Shown here: one piece after another, positions 36,751-46,360 of the stretch
Position numbering within the stretch: position 1 is the first letter of the stretch
Layout: every line of letters starts with the position of its first letter
Assembly: GCF_000423765.1 (NCBI RefSeq)
Contig: NZ_AUIP01000009.1
Coordinates: 49,121-113,120, forward strand
Origin: Streptococcus porci DSM 23759
GTDB taxonomy: Bacteria > Bacillota > Bacilli > Lactobacillales > Streptococcaceae
Direction of reading: 5' to 3'
DNA: 64,000 nt
Notes under the pieces: model-generated
The model's database searches: none
What the model saw: the letters and a program-made list of their open reading frames with translations, nothing else
What the model was told of the DNA's origin: nothing
Translations under genes and position numbers: made by a program

Positions 36751-37538
36751 TAGTTGATGTCCCTATACTGAGCTTCCAAGCCACGGATAACAGCAGGACG
36801 CTTGGCGATTTCTTGGGTCCAACGTTGGAGATTTTTATAGTCTCTGACATTGAGGAAAATGCCTGCGCGATCCCAGATTTTATCCTGCGCTAGGCGACCA
36901 TACCAAGACCAGATGGCGATGTCTGCGATGGTGTAGTCGTCGCCCGCAATATAGCGCTTGATTGCCAACTCCTTATCCAAAAGGTCAAGTTGCCGTTTGG
37001 CTTCCATAGCAAAGCGGTTAATGGCGTATTCAATTTTTTCAGGTGCGTAATGGAAGAAGTGGCCAAAACCTCCGCCTAGAAAAGGCGCTGCGCCTGTTTG
37101 CCAAAAGAGCCAGTTCAGCACCTCTGTACGCTTAGCAAAGTCTTTAGGAATGAGCTTGCCGTACTTGTCTGCTAGATAGAGTAGGATAGAGGGGGATTCA
37201 AAGACTCGGACGCGCTCATTACCTGTTTGGTCAAGCATGGCAGGAATTTTTGAATTAGGATTGATAGCAACAAAGTCGGAACCGAATTGGTCACCCTCTC
37301 CAATCTTAATGCGGTAGAGGTCATAGCTAAGATCCACGCCCAAATCCCTCAATTCTTCAAACATAATGGTAACTTTGATACCGTTTGGTGTTCCCAGCGA
37401 ATAGAGCTGAAAATCTGCCTCTCCAACAGGCAAATGTTGCTCAAAACGAGCTCCAGCTGTTGCCTGATTGAGTCCGCCCCAAGCACCACCCATCTGCTTG
37501 GGAACTTCCCAAATCTCAGGTAAAATATAATCGTTCAT
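36750..37538 (-). CDS. yghU: YghU-type glutathione S-transferase-like disulfide reductase
   Basis: A 262-residue protein with a GST N-terminal thioredoxin-like domain (about 40-130; LYSLGTPNGIKVTIMFEEL) and an all-helical C-terminal domain (about 140-255; YTIADIAIWSWYG). These are YghU/YfcG features; the family reduces disulfides with glutathione. The gene is translationally coupled to elaA. Streptococci often import glutathione, so the substrate is plausible. Confidence 0.88.
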   Translation of the reverse strand: MNDYILPEIWEVPKQMGGAWGGLNQATAGARFEQHLPVGEADFQLYSLGTPNGIKVTIMFEELRDLGVDLSYDLYRIKIGEGDQFGSDFVAINPNSKIPAMLDQTGNERVRVFESPSILLYLADKYGKLIPKDFAKRTEVLNWLFWQTGAAPFLGGGFGHFFHYAPEKIEYAINRFAMEAKRQLDLLDKELAIKRYIAGDDYTIADIAIWSWYGRLAQDKIWDRAGIFLNVRDYKNLQRWTQEIAKRPAVIRGLEAQYRDIN

Positions 37539-37626
37539 GTGCTGCTCCTTTTAGTTTCTTGTGACTAGCCTATCAAAAATAAGAGAAATTTTCAAAAAAC
37601 TGATACAAGCGGTTTGAACTTGACTT

Positions 37627-37654
37627 TTGACTTATCTCACTTTTATGGTATCAT
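37627..37654 (+). promoter_or_regulatory. add promoter
   Basis: TTGACT (37627-37632), 16-base spacer, TATCAT (37649-37654). Confidence 0.6.
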
Positions 37655-37688
37655 AGTAAAAATATTTTTCTAAAGGGGAGTGACAGTC

Positions 37689-38708
37689 ATGAGAGATGGA
37701 TTAAAAGAATTAGCCAAAACTGAATTACATTGTCATTTAGATGGGTCCTTGTCCCTATCAGTCATTCGTCAATTGGCCGCTATGGCTGACATTGAACTTC
37801 CTGACAATGACATTGAATTGAAAAGCTTAGTGACAGCTCCGCAGACAGTTTCTAGTCTAAATGATTATTTAAAGACTTTTGACTTTATCCGCCCGCTTTT
37901 GCAAACTCAGGAAGCTCTGCGCTTGGCAGCCTATGACGTAGCAAGGCAGGCGGCAGAGGAGAATGTGATTTACATTGAAATCCGCTTTGCACCAGAACTT
38001 TCCATGGATAAGGGCTTGACCGTGGCGGAGGTAATTGAAGCAGTCTGCGATGGTCTTAGAAAGGCTCAGGATGATTTTGGTATTGTGGCCAAGGCATTGG
38101 TTTGCGGTCTGAGGCAAACGGAATTAAACAGAACCAAAGAAATCTTTAGTCAGGCAGTTCAGTCAGGTCAGGAGCTGTTGGTTGGTGGAGATTTTGCTGG
38201 AAATGAAGTTGATTTTCCAACAGAGAAAGTGGCAGATGGTATCACTTATGCGCATGAACTCAATTTTCAGATGACCTTTCATGCAGGTGAGCAATGCGGT
38301 TGCGCAGCCAATATTGCTCAGGCTCTAGCGCTAGCTGTTAAAAGGATTGGACACACAACGGCGATTATGGAGAAGCCTCATCTTCTGGAAGAGTTTGTTA
38401 CATCTGGTGCAACTGCTGAGCTTGCCCTCACTAGCAATTTACAAACTAAAGCTATTGAGAAGATTAGTGACCACCCTTACCTTTCCTTGAAAAAAGCTGG
38501 CGCAAGCATTTCGATTAACACCGATAATCGCACCGTTTCAGATACGAATTTAACCAAAGAGTACTCCTTATATGCCCAGTATTTTGGGACTAGCACAGCT
38601 GATTTCTTTTCTCATAATCAAGATGCAATTCGGGCTTCCTTTGCTTCAGAGAGTGAAAAAGCACAGCTTTTGACAAAACTTACCCAAGCCTATGCCCCCT
38701 TTTGGTAA
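37689..38708 (+). CDS. add: adenosine deaminase
   Basis: Deaminates adenosine to inosine. The metal-binding [11 protein letters not shown] is at residues 11-21, with the later FHAGE and SINTDNR motifs; the catalytic His, Glu and Asp are visible. The protein has 339 residues, normal length. ATG 37689 has AGGGGAG eight bases upstream; an in-frame GTG nine bases earlier is less well placed. The flavodoxin promoter overlaps its end. Confidence 0.94.
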   Translation: MRDGLKELAKTELHCHLDGSLSLSVIRQLAAMADIELPDNDIELKSLVTAPQTVSSLNDYLKTFDFIRPLLQTQEALRLAAYDVARQAAEENVIYIEIRFAPELSMDKGLTVAEVIEAVCDGLRKAQDDFGIVAKALVCGLRQTELNRTKEIFSQAVQSGQELLVGGDFAGNEVDFPTEKVADGITYAHELNFQMTFHAGEQCGCAANIAQALALAVKRIGHTTAIMEKPHLLEEFVTSGATAELALTSNLQTKAIEKISDHPYLSLKKAGASISINTDNRTVSDTNLTKEYSLYAQYFGTSTADFFSHNQDAIRASFASESEKAQLLTKLTQAYAPFW

Positions 38709-38713
38709 AAGTA

Positions 38714-38722
38714 TGCTATAAT
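38714..38722 (+). promoter_or_regulatory. flavodoxin extended -10
   Basis: TGCTATAAT (TATAAT 38717-38722) right after the add stop codon. Confidence 0.7.
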
Positions 38723-38758
38723 AATGGTAATTTGACTTTGGAGGAATTTGAGGAAGAT

Positions 38759-39202
38759 ATGGCTTTAGCAAAAATTGTTTACGCCAGCATGACCGGAAAT
38801 ACGGAAGAAATTGCAGATATTGTCGCGAAAAAATTGGAAGAGCTTGGTCACACTGTCGATGTAGACGAGTGTACAACGGTTGATGCAGCTGATTTTGAAG
38901 ACGCTGATATGGCTATCGTTGCCACTTACACTTATGGTGATGGGGAGTTGCCAGATGAAATCGTTGATTTTTATGAAGATTTGGCAGATGTTGATTTGTC
39001 TGGTAAAATTTTTGGTGTTGTGGGTTCTGGTGATACTTTCTATGACTATTTCTGTAAGTCTGTGGATGAATTTGAAGAGCAATTTGCTTTGACTGGTGCC
39101 ACTAAGGGGGCTAATTCAGTTAAGGTAGATTTGGCAGCAGAAGACGAAGACATTGCAAATCTGGAAGCTTTTGCGGAAGAAATGTCTGCAAAGTTAGGAT
39201 AA
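38759..39202 (+). CDS. flavodoxin
   Basis: A 147-residue FMN electron carrier. The phosphate loop is YASMTGNTEEIA (about 8-19), and there are two FMN-stacking loops, TYTYGDGELP and GSGDTFYDYFC. It is acidic, as expected. ATG 38759 follows GAGGAAG. In pneumococcus a flavodoxin also neighbours chorismate mutase and pde2. Confidence 0.93.
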   Translation: MALAKIVYASMTGNTEEIADIVAKKLEELGHTVDVDECTTVDAADFEDADMAIVATYTYGDGELPDEIVDFYEDLADVDLSGKIFGVVGSGDTFYDYFCKSVDEFEEQFALTGATKGANSVKVDLAAEDEDIANLEAFAEEMSAKLG

Positions 39203-39206
39203 CAAG

Positions 39207-39237
39207 TTAAGGTTGGGGAATTCTCTAACCTTCTTTA
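39207..39237 (+). terminator. flavodoxin terminator
   Basis: AAGGTT...AACCTT stem followed by CTTTAT. Confidence 0.65.
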
Positions 39238-39255
39238 TGTATTTGTGAGCAATTT

Positions 39256-40791
39256 ATGAAAACACATCAAAAAGAATTTCGTTTGTCCTCGCAGCATCTT
39301 CTGATAGCGGTTTGGCGAGGGATTTTAGTCGGTATTTTAGCTGGTCTAGTCGTCAGTTTTTTTCGTTTTCTTATTGGTATATTTACTGAATGGATGCTGG
39401 AGCTCTATCAGATGGCTCAAAATCAACCCTTTTACTTGCTAGGAGTTTTAGGTATCAGCCTCATTCTGATCATCTTTGTAGGGCTTTTGGTCAAATCAGA
39501 TCCAAACATCAAGGGTTCTGGTATTCCTCATGTTGAAGGAGAATTGATGGGAAGGTTGCGCGTGTCTTGGTGGTCAGTATTGTGGAAAAAATTTCTAGGT
39601 GGAAGCCTGGCTATTTCCATGGGGCTAATGCTGGGACGTGAGGGACCAAGTATCCAGTTGGGGGCAGTGACAGCCAAAGGCCTTGCTGATTTTCTTAAGC
39701 TGACACCTAAGGAGAAGAGGATTTTAATCGCTAGTGGGGCTGCAGCAGGGCTTTCAGCTGCTTTCAACGCCCCTATAGCCGGTCTTCTTTTTATCGTCGA
39801 AGAAGTTTACCACCATTTTTCTCGCTTGGTTTGGGTCACTTCTCTTGTAGCTAGCTTGGTTGCCAACCTCATTTCCCTCAATATTTTTGGTCTAAAGCCA
39901 GTTCTTCATATGCCTACTGGCTTTGAAAGTCTGCAGCTTAGTCAATATTTACTTCTGGTTCCTCTTGGATTTTTCCTAGGAATTTTAGGGTATGGCTATG
40001 AGTGGGCAGTGCTTCGTGTGGGACGTCTTTATGAGATTTTAGGGGAAAAGCTTAGAATTCCCCCCCATTTTTACAGTGTTTTTGCAGTTTTATTGACGGT
40101 GCCCATTGGATACTTTTTCCCAGAACTTTTGGGTGGCGGTCACCATGTGATTTTACATCTCCCAAACAGCGATATTTTGCTTGGGACGGCCATCTTTTTC
40201 CTTGCCATTCGCTTTGTCTGGAGCATGATTGCCTACGGTAGTGGTCTTCCGGGAGGGATTTTTCTTCCGCTTTTGGCTCTAGGTTCCTTATCGGGTTATA
40301 TTTTTGGACTTTTTGCAGAAACAATAGGGCTAGTGCAAACTAGTCAACTAACTCTTTTTATCGTTTTGGGCATGGCGGGTTACTTTGGTGCTGTGTCAAA
40401 AGCTCCGCTGACAGCCATGATTCTGGTGACTGAGATGGTTGGGGATTTGTCGCAACTGATGACGATTGGGTTGGTGGTACTAGTGGCCTACTTGACTATG
40501 GATTTGTTTGGGGGGGAACCAATCTATGAAGCGATGCTTGCAAAGATGCTACCTCTGAGCCACTTAGAAACTAATCGACCAACCATGATTGAATTGCCAG
40601 TAACTGAGGATTTGGCAGGACGCAGGGTTTCTGACTTGAGATTACCAGAGGATGTTTTGATTACTACCCAAGTAGCTCACGGTGTCAATCAAGTTGTCAC
40701 GGGGAAGACCGTCCTGCAAGCAGGAGCGACCATTTACCTAGTAGTTAACGAAAGTGATATTCATCAGGTCAATCAGACCCTATTACACTAA
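39256..40791 (+). CDS. CLC-family chloride transporter with C-terminal RCK_C domain
   Basis: A 511-residue CLC membrane protein. It keeps the canonical chloride-coordinating GSGIPH, the gating GREGPSIQLG, and a GGIFLP segment. Residues about 435-511 form a TrkA-C/RCK_C regulatory domain. It is probably a Cl-/H+ antiporter. It is followed by chorismate mutase and a second, divergent CLC; pneumococcus has crcB fluoride channels in this neighbourhood instead. Confidence 0.9.
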   Translation: MKTHQKEFRLSSQHLLIAVWRGILVGILAGLVVSFFRFLIGIFTEWMLELYQMAQNQPFYLLGVLGISLILIIFVGLLVKSDPNIKGSGIPHVEGELMGRLRVSWWSVLWKKFLGGSLAISMGLMLGREGPSIQLGAVTAKGLADFLKLTPKEKRILIASGAAAGLSAAFNAPIAGLLFIVEEVYHHFSRLVWVTSLVASLVANLISLNIFGLKPVLHMPTGFESLQLSQYLLLVPLGFFLGILGYGYEWAVLRVGRLYEILGEKLRIPPHFYSVFAVLLTVPIGYFFPELLGGGHHVILHLPNSDILLGTAIFFLAIRFVWSMIAYGSGLPGGIFLPLLALGSLSGYIFGLFAETIGLVQTSQLTLFIVLGMAGYFGAVSKAPLTAMILVTEMVGDLSQLMTIGLVVLVAYLTMDLFGGEPIYEAMLAKMLPLSHLETNRPTMIELPVTEDLAGRRVSDLRLPEDVLITTQVAHGVNQVVTGKTVLQAGATIYLVVNESDIHQVNQTLLH

Positions 40792-40816
40792 TAAGCAATA
40801 AAAAAAAGGAGATAAC

Positions 40817-41095
40817 ATGGACTTAAATCTTATCCGTCAGGATATTGACGCTATTGACAGCCAACTGGTTGAGCTTTTGGAAAAACGTATGATTTTGGTA
40901 ACGCAGGTGACTGCTTATAAAAAAGCGACTGGGAAGCCTATTCTTGATACTAGTCGTGAACAAGCTGTCCTTGATAAGGTAGCTAGCCGCGTCGTCAACA
41001 AGGACTTTGAAAAAGCAATTATTGCCACATTTTCAGACATCATGAAAGAATCACGAGCCTATCAAAGTGCCAAATTAGGAGCGGATGAGTGCTAA
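40817..41095 (+). CDS. chorismate mutase (AroQ class)
   Basis: A 92-residue all-helical AroQ protein that converts chorismate to prephenate. LNLIRQDIDAIDSQLVELLEKRM at the N-terminus carries the active-site Arg and Lys; a second active-site Lys/Glu segment follows in DTSREQAVL. AAAGGAG precedes the ATG. It overlaps the following CLC gene by seven bases, indicating coupled translation with a transporter of unrelated function. Confidence 0.92.
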   Translation: MDLNLIRQDIDAIDSQLVELLEKRMILVTQVTAYKKATGKPILDTSREQAVLDKVASRVVNKDFEKAIIATFSDIMKESRAYQSAKLGADEC

Positions 41096-42312
41096 AAGGG
41101 ATAAAAAGCGGAGAGATATTCAGTCTTAAAAATCATCTCTTGGCTAGTCTAGTAGCCCTGCTGGTTGGGCTTATTGTGGGATTGGTTGATACTGTTTTTG
41201 GCAGAGGATTGCTATTGATTTCTGCTTTTCGTGCGGAGCGTCTGCCAGTTCTCCTACCTTTTTTAGGGCTTTCGGGTTTACTGATTGTTTATCTTTATCA
41301 AAGGTTTGGTGGCAAGTCTGGTAAGGGCATGGGACAGATTTTTGCAGTAGGACAGGGAGAGGATGATGAACTCCCTCTGATTTTAGTACCCCTCATTATC
41401 AGTACCACTTGGATGACTCATCTTTTTGGTGGCTCTGCTGGACGTGAGGGAGTGGCCGTTCAGCTAGGTGCGACAATATCATATTATTTTTCCCGCTTTC
41501 TTTCTTTTGAAAAAAGCTCGCGCTTATTCTTGGTGATGGGGATGGCGGCTGGTTTTGCAGGGCTTTTTCAAACGCCCATAGCTGCTATCTTTTTTGCCTT
41601 AGAAGTTCTGGTAATAGGAAATTTGAATCTAACTTTTCTGTTGCCAGTGACTGTGGCGGCTTTCACATCTTCTTGGACATCCCACAGTCTAGGTTTGGAG
41701 AAATTCACCCATCACATCCCTGAAAGTATGGAGCTAAATTTTTTCAGTCTTGTCACCTTTGCATTGCTAGGCCTTGTTTTTGGTCTGGTGGGAAACCTTT
41801 TTGCAGTTTCCTTGTCTGTTGTTAAGAAAAAAATAGCAGAGCTGATGAAAAATCCTTATCACCGTATTTTATTGGGTGGTTTGATTTTATCTATTTTTCT
41901 ATGGTTATGTCATCAGGGGCGATATTCTGGCCTTGGGACAAATCTGATTGACCTTAGTTTTTCTGGCGCTGGTATTAAGGCATACGATTGGCTCTTAAAG
42001 CTAGGATTGACTGTTTTTACCCTATCTCTTGGATTTCAAGGTGGTGAAGTGACACCGCTCTTTTCGATTGGAGCGTCGCTGGGAGTTGCCTTAGCAGAAC
42101 TTTTTCACTTACCGGTGGAAATAGTCGCAGCCAGTGGCTATATTGCTGTTTTTGGATCGGCTACCAATACTTTTTTGGCTCCCATTTTTATTGGCGGTGA
42201 AGTTTTTGGTTTTGAAAATTTGCCCATCTTCTTTGTAGTGGTAGCTTTTTCTTACATCGTAAATCGCCAATCAAGCATCTATGGAGGTCAAAAAATATTA
42301 GTACTTGATTGA
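41089..42312 (+). CDS. CLC-F-type (probable fluoride/proton) antiporter
   Basis: A 407-residue CLC protein. In place of GSGIP it has GKGMGQI, and in place of GREGP it has HLFGGSAGREGVAVQLG. These substitutions, with the Ser of the anion site replaced and Met in the loop, match my knowledge of the CLC-F clade that exports fluoride. GTG 41089 is the start, inside the chorismate mutase gene. No fluoride riboswitch was seen nearby. Assignment to fluoride rests on motif recall. Confidence 0.75.
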   Translation: MLKGIKSGEIFSLKNHLLASLVALLVGLIVGLVDTVFGRGLLLISAFRAERLPVLLPFLGLSGLLIVYLYQRFGGKSGKGMGQIFAVGQGEDDELPLILVPLIISTTWMTHLFGGSAGREGVAVQLGATISYYFSRFLSFEKSSRLFLVMGMAAGFAGLFQTPIAAIFFALEVLVIGNLNLTFLLPVTVAAFTSSWTSHSLGLEKFTHHIPESMELNFFSLVTFALLGLVFGLVGNLFAVSLSVVKKKIAELMKNPYHRILLGGLILSIFLWLCHQGRYSGLGTNLIDLSFSGAGIKAYDWLLKLGLTVFTLSLGFQGGEVTPLFSIGASLGVALAELFHLPVEIVAASGYIAVFGSATNTFLAPIFIGGEVFGFENLPIFFVVVAFSYIVNRQSSIYGGQKILVLD

Positions 42313-42318
42313 GAATCA

Positions 42319-42327
42319 TGCTATAAT
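42319..42327 (+). promoter_or_regulatory. rodA extended -10
   Basis: TGCTATAAT (TATAAT 42322-42327), about 42 bases before ATG 42369. Confidence 0.65.
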
Positions 42328-42368
42328 GGATGAAGCTTTAGCCTATGAAATTGTGAGTGAGGAGTATT

Positions 42369-43538
42369 ATGGTTAAGCGTTTGAAAACCTGGGATCAGCG
42401 AGTAGATTATTCGCTTTTGCTGCCTGTTTTTTTTCTATTAGTTGTAGGACTATTGTCGGTCTATGTGGCCACTTTGACTGATTATCCGGACCGCTTGGAA
42501 AATGTTTTATTGTTACAAGGGTTATGGCTCTTATTGGGGTGTTTGGCAGCCTTTGTGGTTATGTTTTTTAATACCAAATTTTTATGGAAGGTCACTCCCT
42601 GGCTTTATGCTCTAGGACTTGCAGCTATGTTTTTGCCCTTGTTTTTTTACAGTCCAAGTTTATATGCAGCCACTGGTGCAAAGAACTGGGTGACAATCCG
42701 AAATGTGACTCTCTTTCAGCCGTCCGAATTCATGAAAATTGCTTATATTTTAGCTCTGGCAAGAGCGACGGTAAGTTTTCAAAAAAAAGCTTCTAAGGAG
42801 ATTAAAGACGATTGGAAGCTTCTAGGTTTGTATAGTTTGATTACCCTGCCAGTCTTAGCTTTATTAGCGGTGCAAAAGGATTTGGGAACGGCTTTGGTCT
42901 TTCTAGCTATCCTAGCAGGAGTAGTCGTTTTATCTGGTATTTCTTGGAAAATCTTATTGCCAATTTTGGTGGTCATCGCTCTTTCTGGAGCGGGATTTTT
43001 AGCCCTCTTTTCTTGGGAGCAAGGGAGAGAGTGGCTCTTTAATCTAGGTATGGACACCTACCAAATCAATCGTATTTCTGCTTGGTTAGACCCATTTGCT
43101 TATGCAACGGGAATTGCATATCAGCAAACTCAAGGCTTAATTTCTATCGGTAGTGGTGGTCTTCTGGGTAAGGGGTTCAATGTTGTTGAGCTTTCTGTAC
43201 CTGTCCGGGAGAGTGATATGATTTTCACAGTTATTGGTGAAAATTTTGGCTTTGTTGGCTCAGCTCTGGTTCTTGGAGCTTACCTTTGGCTATTTTATCG
43301 CATGCTACGCATCACTTTGGAGTCCAATAATCGCTTTTACACCTTTATTGCGGTTGGTTTTATCATGATGATTCTTTTCCACGTTTTTGAAAATGTAGGG
43401 GCTGCGCTTGGCGTTTTACCACTGACAGGCATCCCGCTTCCTTTCATCTCTCAAGGAGGGTCTTCTCTGATTTCAAACCTGATTGGAGTTGGCTTGATTT
43501 TATCCATGGCTTATCATAATAATTTTGGAAAGCAGTGA
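42369..43538 (+). CDS. rodA: RodA/FtsW-family peptidoglycan glycosyltransferase
   Basis: A SEDS membrane enzyme of 389 residues with about ten membrane helices. Conserved stretches are KDLGTALVF, YQINRISAWLDPF, YQQTQGLISIGSGGLLGKG and PLTGIPLPFISQGGSS. I favour RodA over FtsW because the gene lies before the HAD-gyrB-ezrA block, but sequence alone does not settle it. ATG 42369 follows GAGGAG. Confidence 0.88.
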   Translation: MVKRLKTWDQRVDYSLLLPVFFLLVVGLLSVYVATLTDYPDRLENVLLLQGLWLLLGCLAAFVVMFFNTKFLWKVTPWLYALGLAAMFLPLFFYSPSLYAATGAKNWVTIRNVTLFQPSEFMKIAYILALARATVSFQKKASKEIKDDWKLLGLYSLITLPVLALLAVQKDLGTALVFLAILAGVVVLSGISWKILLPILVVIALSGAGFLALFSWEQGREWLFNLGMDTYQINRISAWLDPFAYATGIAYQQTQGLISIGSGGLLGKGFNVVELSVPVRESDMIFTVIGENFGFVGSALVLGAYLWLFYRMLRITLESNNRFYTFIAVGFIMMILFHVFENVGAALGVLPLTGIPLPFISQGGSSLISNLIGVGLILSMAYHNNFGKQ

Positions 43539-43722
43539 GGCTGAGACAAAGGTCCCAGCCTTTTAATATTATTGTAAACCAGCACTTTGGCGCAGTGATT
43601 GATTGGAAGTTCTACCCAATGGATAGGGACCTTCCTAATCAACTGTGCGGAGGTGGGACGACAAAATCAATAAATCGGAAAAAAACTGCCGATTTATCGA
43701 TTTTTGCCCCACTCTCTTTTTC
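43538..43722 (+). repeat. dispersed repeat B, copy 2
   Basis: The same element as at 26942-27132: AGGCTGAGACAAAGGTCCCAGCC stem, CACTTTGGCGCAGTG, CTTCCTAATCAACTG, then a long stem between AAATCGG and CCGATTT and an ACTCTCTTTTTCTGT end. It probably terminates rodA transcription. Confidence 0.75.
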
Positions 43723-43742
43723 TGTAAAATATCGTAGAAATA

Positions 43743-43751
43743 TGTTATAAT
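43743..43751 (+). promoter_or_regulatory. extended -10 adjacent to the HAD gene start
   Basis: TGTTATAAT (TATAAT 43746-43751), AAAAGCT, then ATG 43759. No Shine-Dalgarno sequence. Confidence 0.65.
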
Positions 43752-43758
43752 AAAAGCT

Positions 43759-44319
43759 ATGAATTATCACGACTATATTTGGGATTTGGGTGGAACGTTA
43801 CTGGATAACTATGAAGTTTCCACGCAAGCTTTTGTTGCCTGTCTGAAAAAATATGGCCTGAGAGCATCGCACGACTTGGTCTATGCGAAATTAAAGGAAT
43901 CAACTAAGGTGGCAATTGATTACTTTGCACCTGATGAGGATAACTTCTTACAAGACTACAAGGCTATCGAGGAGCAGTACCTCAAAAGACCAATTTTGTT
44001 TGAAGGTGCCCGTGATATTTTGGCTAAAATTGTTTCTGAAGGCAGTCGCAATTTTTTGATTTCTCACCGAAATCAGCAAGTGCTGACCATTTTAGATAAA
44101 ACAGAAATTCGTCCCTATTTCACAGAAGTGGTGACGTCCGAGAGTGGTTTTGCCAGAAAACCTAGCCCCCAAAGTTTACTTTACTTAAAAGACAAATACC
44201 AGATACAAAAAGCCATTGTGATTGGTGATCGTGATATTGACAGACAAGCAGGTCAGGCAGCGGGATTTGACACCCTGCTGGTTGAACATGAAAAATCCTT
44301 GATGGAGATAATAACTTAA
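43759..44319 (+). CDS. HAD-IA family hydrolase
   Basis: A 186-residue HAD-superfamily phosphatase. The first motif is DLGGTLLDN, where the usual nucleophile Asp and Gly-Thr are present (DxGGT). Later motifs are LISHRNQQ, KPSPQSLLYL and VIGDRDIDRQAG. It abuts gyrB directly (TAA then ATG), so the two are probably co-transcribed. Its own start lacks a Shine-Dalgarno site and lies seven bases after a -10. Confidence 0.9.
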   Translation: MNYHDYIWDLGGTLLDNYEVSTQAFVACLKKYGLRASHDLVYAKLKESTKVAIDYFAPDEDNFLQDYKAIEEQYLKRPILFEGARDILAKIVSEGSRNFLISHRNQQVLTILDKTEIRPYFTEVVTSESGFARKPSPQSLLYLKDKYQIQKAIVIGDRDIDRQAGQAAGFDTLLVEHEKSLMEIIT

Positions 44320-46272
44320 ATGACTGAAGAAAATAAAGATTTAGAAGCATTAGCGCAAGAGTATGATGCCAGCCAGATTCAGGTCTTAGAGGGACTTGAA
44401 GCGGTTCGTATGCGTCCAGGGATGTACATCGGATCCACTTCCAAAGAAGGGCTCCATCATTTAGTTTGGGAAATTGTTGACAACTCGATTGATGAGGCCT
44501 TAGCAGGTTTTGCTAGTCAAATCGATGTCATTATTGAGCCTGATAATTCTATTACGGTTATTGATGATGGTCGAGGAATCCCCGTAGATATTCAGGAGAA
44601 GACAGGGCGTCCTGCAGTAGAGACTGTCTTCACTGTCCTACACGCTGGAGGGAAATTTGGCGGTGGCGGCTACAAGGTGTCGGGAGGTTTGCACGGAGTT
44701 GGGTCTTCGGTTGTAAATGCCCTCTCCACTCAGCTAGATGTACATGTGCATAAGAATGGTAAAATTCATTACCAAGAATATCGACGTGGTGCCGTTGTAG
44801 CAGACCTTGAGATTATTGGAGATACAGATCGTTCTGGAACGACTGTTCACTTCACACCAGATCCAGAAATTTTTACAGAAACTATTGAATACGATTTTTC
44901 CAAGTTGGCGAAACGTATTCAAGAATTGGCCTTTTTGAATAAAGGTTTGAAGATTTCTATCTCCGACAAACGTGATGGGCTTGAGCAGATTCAAGATTTT
45001 CACTATGAAGGTGGAATTACCTCTTATGTTGAGTATATCAATGAGAATAAAGATGTAATCTTTGAACATCCGATTTACACAGACGGTGAGATGGATGGGA
45101 TTTCCGTTGAAGTGGCGATGCAGTATACAACAGGCTATCATGAGATGGTCATGTCTTTCGCCAATAACATCCATACTCATGAAGGAGGAACTCATGAGCA
45201 AGGCTTCCGCACCGCATTGACCCGTGTCATTAATGATTACGCCCGTAGCAATAATATCCTCAAAGAGAGAGATGACAATCTGACGGGTGAGGATGTTCGA
45301 GAAGGTTTGACAGCTGTCATCTCAGTCAAACACCCAAATCCGCAGTTTGAAGGGCAAACAAAGACTAAACTTGGTAATTCCGAAGTCGTTAAAATCACCA
45401 ACCGCCTCTTTTCAGATGCCTTCCAGCGCTTTCTTTTGGAAAATCCACAGATCGCACGAAAGATAGTCGAAAAAGGAATTTTGGCTTCAAAAGCTCGTAT
45501 TGCTGCTAAGCGTGCCCGTGAAGTGACCCGTAAAAAATCTGGTCTTGAAATTTCAAATCTTCCAGGGAAACTAGCTGACTGTTCATCCAACAATGCTGAA
45601 ATGAATGAACTCTTCATCGTTGAGGGAGACTCTGCAGGTGGTTCTGCTAAGTCAGGTCGTAATCGAGAATTCCAAGCTATTTTACCAATTCGAGGTAAGA
45701 TCCTTAATGTTGAAAAAGCAACAATGGATAAAATTCTTGCCAATGAAGAAATTCGTAGCCTTTTCACTGCTATGGGAACAGGTTTTGGTGCTGATTTTGA
45801 CGTTTCAAAAGCCCGTTATCAAAAATTAGTTATCATGACAGATGCCGATGTCGATGGTGCCCACATCCGTACTCTTCTCTTGACTTTAATCTATCGCTTT
45901 ATGCGTCCAGTCTTGGAGGCAGGCTATGTCTATATTGCCCAACCACCAATTTACGGGGTCAAAGTTGGCTCTGAAATTAAAGAATACATCCAACCTGGTA
46001 CAGATCAAGAGATAAAACTTCAGGAGGCTTTAGCCCGTTATACTGTTGGACGCTCAAAGCCAACCGTGCAACGCTACAAAGGTCTTGGAGAAATGGACGA
46101 TCACCAATTATGGGAAACTACCATGGATCCAGAGCGTCGTCTCATGGCGCGTGTATCTGTTGATGACGCTGCCGAGGCAGACAAGATTTTTGATATGCTG
46201 ATGGGGGATAAGGTTGAGCCACGCCGTGAATTTATTGAAGAGAATGCGGTTTACTCAACTTTGGACATTTAA
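44320..46272 (+). CDS. gyrB: DNA gyrase subunit B
   Basis: The ATPase subunit of gyrase, 650 residues. GHKL ATPase motifs: [18 protein letters not shown] and the glycine-rich lid [19 protein letters not shown]. The transducer domain follows; TOPRIM has [15 protein letters not shown] and DADVDGAHI; the C-terminal end is RRLMARV and RREFIEENA. It is GyrB rather than ParE from its length and the [19 protein letters not shown] context. The following ezrA has its own promoter. Confidence 0.95.
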   Translation: MTEENKDLEALAQEYDASQIQVLEGLEAVRMRPGMYIGSTSKEGLHHLVWEIVDNSIDEALAGFASQIDVIIEPDNSITVIDDGRGIPVDIQEKTGRPAVETVFTVLHAGGKFGGGGYKVSGGLHGVGSSVVNALSTQLDVHVHKNGKIHYQEYRRGAVVADLEIIGDTDRSGTTVHFTPDPEIFTETIEYDFSKLAKRIQELAFLNKGLKISISDKRDGLEQIQDFHYEGGITSYVEYINENKDVIFEHPIYTDGEMDGISVEVAMQYTTGYHEMVMSFANNIHTHEGGTHEQGFRTALTRVINDYARSNNILKERDDNLTGEDVREGLTAVISVKHPNPQFEGQTKTKLGNSEVVKITNRLFSDAFQRFLLENPQIARKIVEKGILASKARIAAKRAREVTRKKSGLEISNLPGKLADCSSNNAEMNELFIVEGDSAGGSAKSGRNREFQAILPIRGKILNVEKATMDKILANEEIRSLFTAMGTGFGADFDVSKARYQKLVIMTDADVDGAHIRTLLLTLIYRFMRPVLEAGYVYIAQPPIYGVKVGSEIKEYIQPGTDQEIKLQEALARYTVGRSKPTVQRYKGLGEMDDHQLWETTMDPERRLMARVSVDDAAEADKIFDMLMGDKVEPRREFIEENAVYSTLDI

Positions 46273-46288
46273 AAAATCGGTAACCCGA

Positions 46289-46317
46289 TTGAAAAGAGGG
46301 TGTGACTGTGCTATAAT
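46289..46317 (+). promoter_or_regulatory. ezrA promoter
   Basis: TTGAAA (46289-46294), 17-base spacer, TGCTATAAT with TATAAT at 46312-46317. Confidence 0.75.
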
Positions 46318-46360
46318 TGTAACGTTATAGACCTTTTAGAAAATACGTAAGGAGAGCCCC

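Noticed and set aside
40792..41090. Fluoride riboswitch near the CLC genes
   Set aside because: I looked for the crcB-motif core before both CLC genes and saw no convincing match.
44734..45201. 155-residue minus-strand ORF inside gyrB
   Set aside because: It is an antisense shadow of a highly conserved gene, with no family similarity.
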